Below are positions 20,362-24,356 of a DNA stretch of 24,356 bases, piece by piece. This DNA comes from JACDAS01 sp046262415 (GTDB taxonomy: Bacteria > Actinomycetota > Thermoleophilia > Gaiellales > Gaiellaceae). Made by a program: the position numbers and the translations under genes. A model generated the notes under the pieces. That model was not told the DNA's origin. It made no database searches and saw nothing but the letters and a program-made list of their open reading frames with translations. The first letter of the stretch is position 1. Every line of letters starts with the position of its first letter. Location: positions 1-24,356 of the forward strand of contig JBHEMU010000099.1 in NCBI GenBank assembly GCA_046262415.1. The letters are read 5' to 3'.

Positions 20362-21196
20362 GCAGGCCGCGGCGGTACTCGGCGGCCCGAACCGTGTTCG
20401 CGAGAAGCATCGCCACCGTCATCGGACCGACCCCTCCCGGCACGGGCGTCAGGTAGGCGGCAACGTCCGCGGCGCCGGGGTCGACGTCCCCGACGAGACC
20501 CGCCTCGGTCCGGTTCTGGCCGACGTCGACGACGGCCGCCCCCTGCTTGACCATGTCGGGCGAGATCAGTCCGGGGATCCCCGCGGCCGCGACGACGACG
20601 TCGGCGTCGAGGGTGTGCCGCTCGAGCTCCTCGGTGCGTGAGTGGCACAGCGTGACGGTCGCGTTCGCCTGCAGGAGCAGCATCGCCATCGGCTTCCCCA
20701 CGATCGGGCTCCTGCCGACGACGACGGCGCGGGCGCCGGCGACCGGGACGCGGTACTCGCGGAGCAGTCGCATCACGCCGAGGGGCGTCGCCGGCACGTG
20801 CGCGTTGCGACCGAGATAGAGCAGGCCCGCGTTCGTCGGGTGGAAGCCGTCGACGTCCTTGACCGGATCGACGGCGGCGACCGCAGCGGCCTCGTCCAGG
20901 TGGGGCGGGAGCGGCGCCTGGACGAGGATGCCGTCGACCGAGTCGTCCGCGTTCAGCCCGGAGATCAGCTCGAGCACGTCGGCTGCCGGGACGGTCGCCG
21001 GCAGGCGGTGGTCGAGCGGCTCGATCCCGACGGCCCCTGCCGCCTCGTGTTTGCGCGAGATGTACAGATGCGACGCCGGATCGTCGCCCACGAGGACGGT
21101 GGCGAGTCGCAGCGAGCCCAGCTTGTCGACCGCGTCCGCGACCTCGCCCCGCACCTTCGCCGCGAGCGAGCGCCCGTCCATCAGCGTCGCCGTCAT
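20342..21196 (-). CDS. folD: Methylenetetrahydrofolate dehydrogenase / methenyltetrahydrofolate cyclohydrolase
   Basis: Bifunctional one-carbon enzyme that interconverts 5,10-methylene-THF, 5,10-methenyl-THF and 10-formyl-THF with NADP. From the ATG at 21196 it has 284 residues. It shows the catalytic YISRK (Tyr45 to Lys49), VDGILVQAPLPPHLDE, DPVKDVDGFHPTNAG, the NADP-site GRSPIVGKPMAMLL and the C-terminal TPVPGGVGPMTVAMLL. The ATG is chosen because MTATLMDGRSLAAKVR aligns with FolD N-termini; a GTG three codons upstream (21205) is possible. It lies about 20 bp after the ferritin-like gene. The link to serine synthesis elsewhere in the window (serine feeds one-carbon units) is thematic only. 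Confidence 0.97.
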   Translation of the reverse strand: MTATLMDGRSLAAKVRGEVADAVDKLGSLRLATVLVGDDPASHLYISRKHEAAGAVGIEPLDHRLPATVPAADVLELISGLNADDSVDGILVQAPLPPHLDEAAAVAAVDPVKDVDGFHPTNAGLLYLGRNAHVPATPLGVMRLLREYRVPVAGARAVVVGRSPIVGKPMAMLLLQANATVTLCHSRTEELERHTLDADVVVAAAGIPGLISPDMVKQGAAVVDVGQNRTEAGLVGDVDPGAADVAAYLTPVPGGVGPMTVAMLLANTVRAAEYRRGLLAFPVL

Positions 21197-21215
21197 CGCC
21201 GCCACGGAAGCCGGC

Positions 21216-22028
21216 CTACGAAGGCAGCTGGATGTCGCTTACGTCCAGCCCGAGCGACTTCGCGAGGCGTACGCCCTGCTCCAGGTCCTCGCGCAGCCGC
21301 TGCACGTCGCGCGAGTGCATCAGCCCGCCGATCCAGGCGCGCTCGCGCGGTCGCCAGAGGGCGTGTGCCGCGAAGATCGGCAGCAGCCGGTTCGCTGCGT
21401 CGATCAGCTTCCGCCGCGTCTCCCTCGACGCGGCCTCCAGCAGGACCCGCTCGTAGGCCATGCCGGCGCCGTGGTGGACGCCGTCGTCCTTCGCCAGCCG
21501 GTAGCACAGATCCTCGAGCACCGTCCCGCGTGACGAGCGCGCGATCAGCCGGAAGCGCTCGATGATCAGGCGCTCGTAGAAGACCTGCATCAGGAAGACC
21601 TTCTCCTCGAGCGTGTCCGCGTCGAGGGTCATCCGGGCGAGGCGGTCGAGGTGAGGATCGCGCTCCGCCGTGCCTCCGACCTCGCCGATCAGCTTGAGCC
21701 ACGCCTCCGTGTGGCGGGACTCGTCCTGCACCATCGTCGCGTAGTAGAGCTTCGCTTCCGGCTCGGGAGCCAGGTTGAGGAGCTGCGAGGACATGTCGCA
21801 CGCGAGCATGTCCGCCTGGAGCTGCTGCGTGAGCACCGAGCGCCAGAGATCCTTCCGGCGCGCCCGCCGCTCCGGCGTTCCCTTCCCCTCCGGGATCGGC
21901 GGCCGCCCCTCCCACGGCAGGTCGCGAACCTGCCACTCCTGCTTCTTGGCGAGCTCGTAGAAGCGCAGGACGCCGGCATAGGCCTCGCGCGGCTGCTCGG
22001 CCGCCTGCATCAGCTCGCTCGTCGCCAC
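21216..22028 (-). CDS. Ferritin-like (RNR R2-type) di-iron protein, unknown substrate
   Basis: A 270-residue, mostly helical protein. Likely metal ligands are Glu103 and His106 (QDESRHTEAW, an ExxH motif), Glu141 or Glu142 (LEEKVFLMQVFYE), Glu152, and Asp182 with His185 (AKDDGVHHGAG, a DxxH variant of the second ExxH). The spacing is that of the ribonucleotide reductase R2-like ferritin superfamily. The protein lacks the full R2 signature, so it is more likely an oxidase or N-oxygenase-like relative than a reductase subunit. The GTG at 22028 gives MATSELMQAAEQ; an ATG at 22010 is an alternative. It is divergent from the HMG-CoA reductase gene, with folD following after a short gap. Confidence 0.8.
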   Translation of the reverse strand: MATSELMQAAEQPREAYAGVLRFYELAKKQEWQVRDLPWEGRPPIPEGKGTPERRARRKDLWRSVLTQQLQADMLACDMSSQLLNLAPEPEAKLYYATMVQDESRHTEAWLKLIGEVGGTAERDPHLDRLARMTLDADTLEEKVFLMQVFYERLIIERFRLIARSSRGTVLEDLCYRLAKDDGVHHGAGMAYERVLLEAASRETRRKLIDAANRLLPIFAAHALWRPRERAWIGGLMHSRDVQRLREDLEQGVRLAKSLGLDVSDIQLPS

Positions 22029-22036
22029 CGCCGGAG

Positions 22037-22062
22037 AGTATCCCCCCGGGCGGCAATAAGCT
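22037..22062. promoter_or_regulatory. Back-to-back candidate -10 elements between ferritin-like and HMG-CoA reductase genes
   Basis: In the 42-bp divergent gap, GATACT on the minus strand (22042-22037) lies 8 bp before the GTG at 22028. TAAGCT on the plus strand (22057-22062) lies 8 bp before the ATG at 22071. The symmetry suggests two leaderless or near-leaderless transcripts. No clear -35 boxes are seen. Confidence 0.35.
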
Positions 22063-22070
22063 CTGCCGGA

Positions 22071-23288
22071 ATGAGTGCGCCGAGGCTCCCGCGCAAGAAT
22101 GACCCGAGGTCGATCCGCGCCCGTCAGGAACGGCTCGGCCTCGACGGGGAGGTGACGGCGATCGACCTGTCGCCCTTCGCCCGTGCCCAGGAGTCGCTGA
22201 CCGGCGCCGCGGTGATCCCGGTCTCGGTCGTCGGGCCGCTCACGCTGTCGCTCGGCCGGTACGAGCTCGAGGAGCCGCTCGGAAAGGTGGTCGAGGTCGA
22301 CCGCGCCGTCGAGGACGTCTACGTCCCGCTCGCCCACACCGAGGGGGGCCTCTCGATCTCGCTCCAGCGCGGCGCGCGGGCCGCGGCCGAGTCCGGTGGG
22401 TTCCGGACGTTCGTGCTGCGGGACCGGATCACGCGGGCGTCCTGCTTCGTCTGCGCGTCGACCGAGGAGGCGGTGGCGCTCGCCCGCTTCGTCGAGGCCC
22501 ACGTCGCGGAAGCGCGCCGCTGGCTGACGGAGCGCGCCGAGGTCGATCGGACGCTTTCCACCTACGCGAAGCTGCGCGAGGTCGAGGCGCACGTGGTCGG
22601 CCCGATGTGTCACGTCCTGTGGGCGTTCACGACCGGGGACGCCTGCGGCCCGAACATGATCACCCGGAACAGCTACGCCCTGAACATGGGCTTCGTGATG
22701 GAGCGAGCCCCGGTGAAGCCGCAGCGGGCGATCCTCGAGGCGAACATGGGCGGCGACAAGAAGCCCTCGCACCGGTACTTCCAGCGCGGCGGACACGGCA
22801 AGACCGTGATCGCCGAGTGCACGCTGAGCGACGAGGCCGTCAGGCGGGTGCTGCGGACGACGGTGGACGACCTCCTCGACCTCTCCTGGGCGGGCACGCA
22901 CGGGGCCGTGGCCTCCGGGATGCAGTCGGTCGCGTTCACGCCGGCCTCCGCGGTCGCGGCGGTGTTCGCCGCGACGGGGCAGGACCTCGGGATGGTCGGG
23001 ACGAGCTCGATGGCCCACGGCACCGGCCGGCGCGTCGCCGGCGGGCTGCACTGCTCGATCCGGCTCCCCGGCCTCGAGGTCGGCACGGTCGGCGGCGGCA
23101 CGACCCTTCCCTACGCCCGGTCGTGGCTGGCGCTGATGGGCTGCGCCGGCGCCGGCAAGGTGTACCGACTCGCCCAGATCGTCGTCGCGGCCGCGCTGGC
23201 GCTCGAGATCTCGGCCTCGGCCGCGATGGCGACCTCGGGATCGGAGAGCTTCTTCCGCGCGCACCACGAGCGGGGCGGCCTGCGCTAG
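22071..23288 (+). CDS. HMG-CoA reductase, class I type, soluble
   Basis: Probable NADPH-dependent hydroxymethylglutaryl-CoA reductase, the committed step of the mevalonate route to isoprenoids. The 405-residue protein lacks the eukaryotic membrane domain. Family features in order are ESLTGAAVIPVSVVGPL (41-57), HTEGGLSIS with catalytic Glu91, GDACGPNMIT (189-198), GGDKKPS with catalytic Lys230, GGHGKTVIAEC, GQD with Asp305, GTVGGGTTLPYAR (338-350), and a C-terminal FRAHHE with His398 in the catalytic histidine position. The DKKP motif points to class I rather than the class II enzymes of many bacteria. Several motifs deviate (TEGGLSIS, GDACGPN), so a diverged substrate is possible. The ATG at 22071 has no clear Shine-Dalgarno but follows a candidate -10. 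No other mevalonate gene is in the window. Confidence 0.88.
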   Translation: MSAPRLPRKNDPRSIRARQERLGLDGEVTAIDLSPFARAQESLTGAAVIPVSVVGPLTLSLGRYELEEPLGKVVEVDRAVEDVYVPLAHTEGGLSISLQRGARAAAESGGFRTFVLRDRITRASCFVCASTEEAVALARFVEAHVAEARRWLTERAEVDRTLSTYAKLREVEAHVVGPMCHVLWAFTTGDACGPNMITRNSYALNMGFVMERAPVKPQRAILEANMGGDKKPSHRYFQRGGHGKTVIAECTLSDEAVRRVLRTTVDDLLDLSWAGTHGAVASGMQSVAFTPASAVAAVFAATGQDLGMVGTSSMAHGTGRRVAGGLHCSIRLPGLEVGTVGGGTTLPYARSWLALMGCAGAGKVYRLAQIVVAAALALEISASAAMATSGSESFFRAHHERGGLR

Positions 23289-23291
23289 CAA

Positions 23292-23314
23292 GCCCCTTTC
23301 ATTGTGAAAGGGGC
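23292..23314 (+). terminator. Hairpin downstream of HMG-CoA reductase, probable terminator
   Basis: GCCCCTTTCA-TTG-TGAAAGGGGC is a perfect 10-bp inverted repeat starting 3 bp after the stop codon. It lacks a T-run on the plus strand, so it may stop transcription weakly or act as an mRNA 3'-end stabiliser. Confidence 0.55.
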
Positions 23315-23361
23315 CGAACCAACGTTTGCCGTACTGCCCTGCGGGGGCACACGGCCCTTTG

Positions 23362-24356
23362 ATGCCTCGCCCCCGCTGGCCCTACCGTCGCCGGATCGAG
23401 GAGGAGGCCCCGGCCTACGGCCCTCCTCCGGTCGAGGAGACGATGCCGGTCGAGCCGCCGCCGCCCGGCGTGCCGCCGCCTCCCCCTCCCGTGGGACCGC
23501 CCCTCCTCGGCCCGCCCGGGGAGGAGCCGCCGCCCTCGCGGGGCCTGTGGCCATGGCTCGTACTGCTCGCGATCGTCGTCCTCGGCGGGCTCGGGATCGC
23601 CTGGGCGCTCTCGCGCGACGACGAGCCCGAGGGGACGACGGTGGTCGTGACGACGCAGCCGCCGCCGGCCACGACCACCACCACGACCGTGGCGACCGTG
23701 CGCGTGCCTGCCTTGATCGGCTTGCCCGAGAGCCGCGCTGCCGCCGCGCTGACTCGCGCCGGGCTCAGGCGGCAGCTCGAGCGCCGCTCGAGCTCGAAGG
23801 CTCCCGGCACCGTCCTCGACCAGCGCCCGGCGAGCGGAGCCGAGGTGCGGGAGGGCTCCACGGTCACGATCGTCGTCTCCCGCGGCGCTCCGCAGCCGCA
23901 GACGGTCGAGGTGCCCACCCTCCTCGGCCTCTCGAGCGACGCCGCCGTTCGGCGGCTGGAGGACGCCGGCCTCGAGGCTCAGGCGGTGGGCGAGTTCTCG
24001 AGCAAGCCTCAGGGGACGGTGATCGCGCAGGATCCCGCCGCCGGGGCCGACGTGGAGGAGGGCTCCACCGTCCGGATCACGGTCTCCAGGGGCCGCCAGC
24101 AGGTCGCCGTCCCCGACGTGGTCGGCAAGTTGGAGGGCGCCGCCCGCTCGGCGCTCCGCTCGGCGGGACTCGTCGCCGGCGTGTTCCGCGTCCCGTCGGA
24201 TCGGCCCGAGGGCACCGTCGTCGCCCAGGACCCGAAGGGCGGCGAGCGCGTGGCGCGGGGAGCCCGGGTGCGCGTGAACGTGTCGGAGGGCCCACCCCCG
24301 ACACCGCCGCCCCCGCCGCCTCCGCCTCCGCCTCCCCCTCCTCCGCCACCCCCGCC
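23362..24356 (+). CDS. PASTA-repeat membrane protein (partial, runs off the window end)
   Basis: The frame is open from the ATG at 23362 to the end of the window (331 complete codons). A basic start (MPRPRWPYRRR) is followed by a proline-rich cytoplasmic segment (about 20-60), one membrane helix (62-83, WPWLVLLAIVVLGGLG), a Thr/Pro-rich linker, and three PASTA domains (about 113-175, 182-244 and 248-310). A run of prolines follows, at least 17 in a row from 315. PASTA domains bind peptidoglycan or muropeptides. The layout is that of the outer half of a PknB-like kinase but with no kinase domain before the helix, so it is probably a cell-wall sensor or scaffold. No Shine-Dalgarno is clear. The codons in the proline run vary between CCG, CCC, CCT and CCA. 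Confidence 0.85.
   Translation, partial: MPRPRWPYRRRIEEEAPAYGPPPVEETMPVEPPPPGVPPPPPPVGPPLLGPPGEEPPPSRGLWPWLVLLAIVVLGGLGIAWALSRDDEPEGTTVVVTTQPPPATTTTTTVATVRVPALIGLPESRAAAALTRAGLRRQLERRSSSKAPGTVLDQRPASGAEVREGSTVTIVVSRGAPQPQTVEVPTLLGLSSDAAVRRLEDAGLEAQAVGEFSSKPQGTVIAQDPAAGADVEEGSTVRITVSRGRQQVAVPDVVGKLEGAARSALRSAGLVAGVFRVPSDRPEGTVVAQDPKGGERVARGARVRVNVSEGPPPTPPPPPPPPPPPPPPPPP

Noticed and set aside
22029..23291. Minus-strand frame extending the ferritin-like protein
   Set aside because: It is antisense to HMG-CoA reductase with no conserved sequence; the ferritin-like domain starts at or after 22028.
24294..24356. Simple-sequence repeat or regulatory tract at the window end
   Set aside because: It is explained as in-frame proline codons of the PASTA protein.

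Overview
The window reads as chromosomal DNA of a high-GC actinobacterium, most likely from the deep-branching class Thermoleophilia (Gaiellales/Solirubrobacterales-like). The evidence is a 16S 5' segment with actinobacterial features but the 'GGAATCTTGCGCAATG' version near position 1, a Mycobacterium-like pre-16S leader motif, strong G/C at third codon positions, frequent GTG starts and many 4-nt ATGA/GTGA gene overlaps. The placement rests on family knowledge, not on an alignment. Most of the window is core housekeeping sequence; the parts that look unusual are short and mostly lie between genes.

Left part (1-4955): the 5' end of a 16S rRNA gene (minus strand) with its leader, a strong promoter whose -35 box contains the tyrS stop codon, and tyrS upstream of it. 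Divergent from tyrS is a class A penicillin-binding protein with two C-terminal PASTA domains. It overlaps tail-to-tail with a 3-methyladenine DNA glycosylase gene.

4956-6111 is a visibly lower-GC, gene-poor patch. It holds one putative lipoprotein gene, a possible out-of-frame continuation of it, and a perfect hairpin.

6112-11902 (minus strand) is a tightly packed amino-acid operon, in transcription order: class V aminotransferase, serA, a 54-aa bridging ORF, a YbaK-type deacylase, ilvE, a DegT-type aminotransferase and a RemA-like (DUF370) small protein. Serine synthesis and branched-chain transamination are its clear themes.

11981-16018 (plus strand) holds a polytopic membrane protein and then a MacB/LolCDE-type ABC ATPase plus permease pair, preceded by a TetR-style inverted repeat. 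Two tandem 97-bp units (16043-16236), each able to form alternative hairpins, separate this block from the next.

16236-22028 (minus strand) contains, in transcription order, a ferritin-like di-iron protein, folD, a cold-shock protein with a strong terminator, gatC, a 67-aa bridging ORF, gatA, gatB, a 92-aa coupled ORF and a 55-aa single-helix membrane protein. GatCAB is the tRNA-dependent amidotransferase that makes Gln-tRNA and/or Asn-tRNA.

22071-24356 (plus strand) has a class I-type HMG-CoA reductase, divergent from the ferritin-like gene, a hairpin, and the start of a PASTA-repeat membrane protein that runs off the window.

The observations most worth following up are the tandem 97-bp switch-like hairpin repeats, the two small ORFs that bridge operon genes with 4-nt overlaps at both ends, the terminator between the apparent rRNA promoter and the boxA-like element, and the gatC ribosome binding site sitting directly behind the cold-shock terminator. 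I saw no CRISPR array, no transposase, no tRNA and no phage genes.
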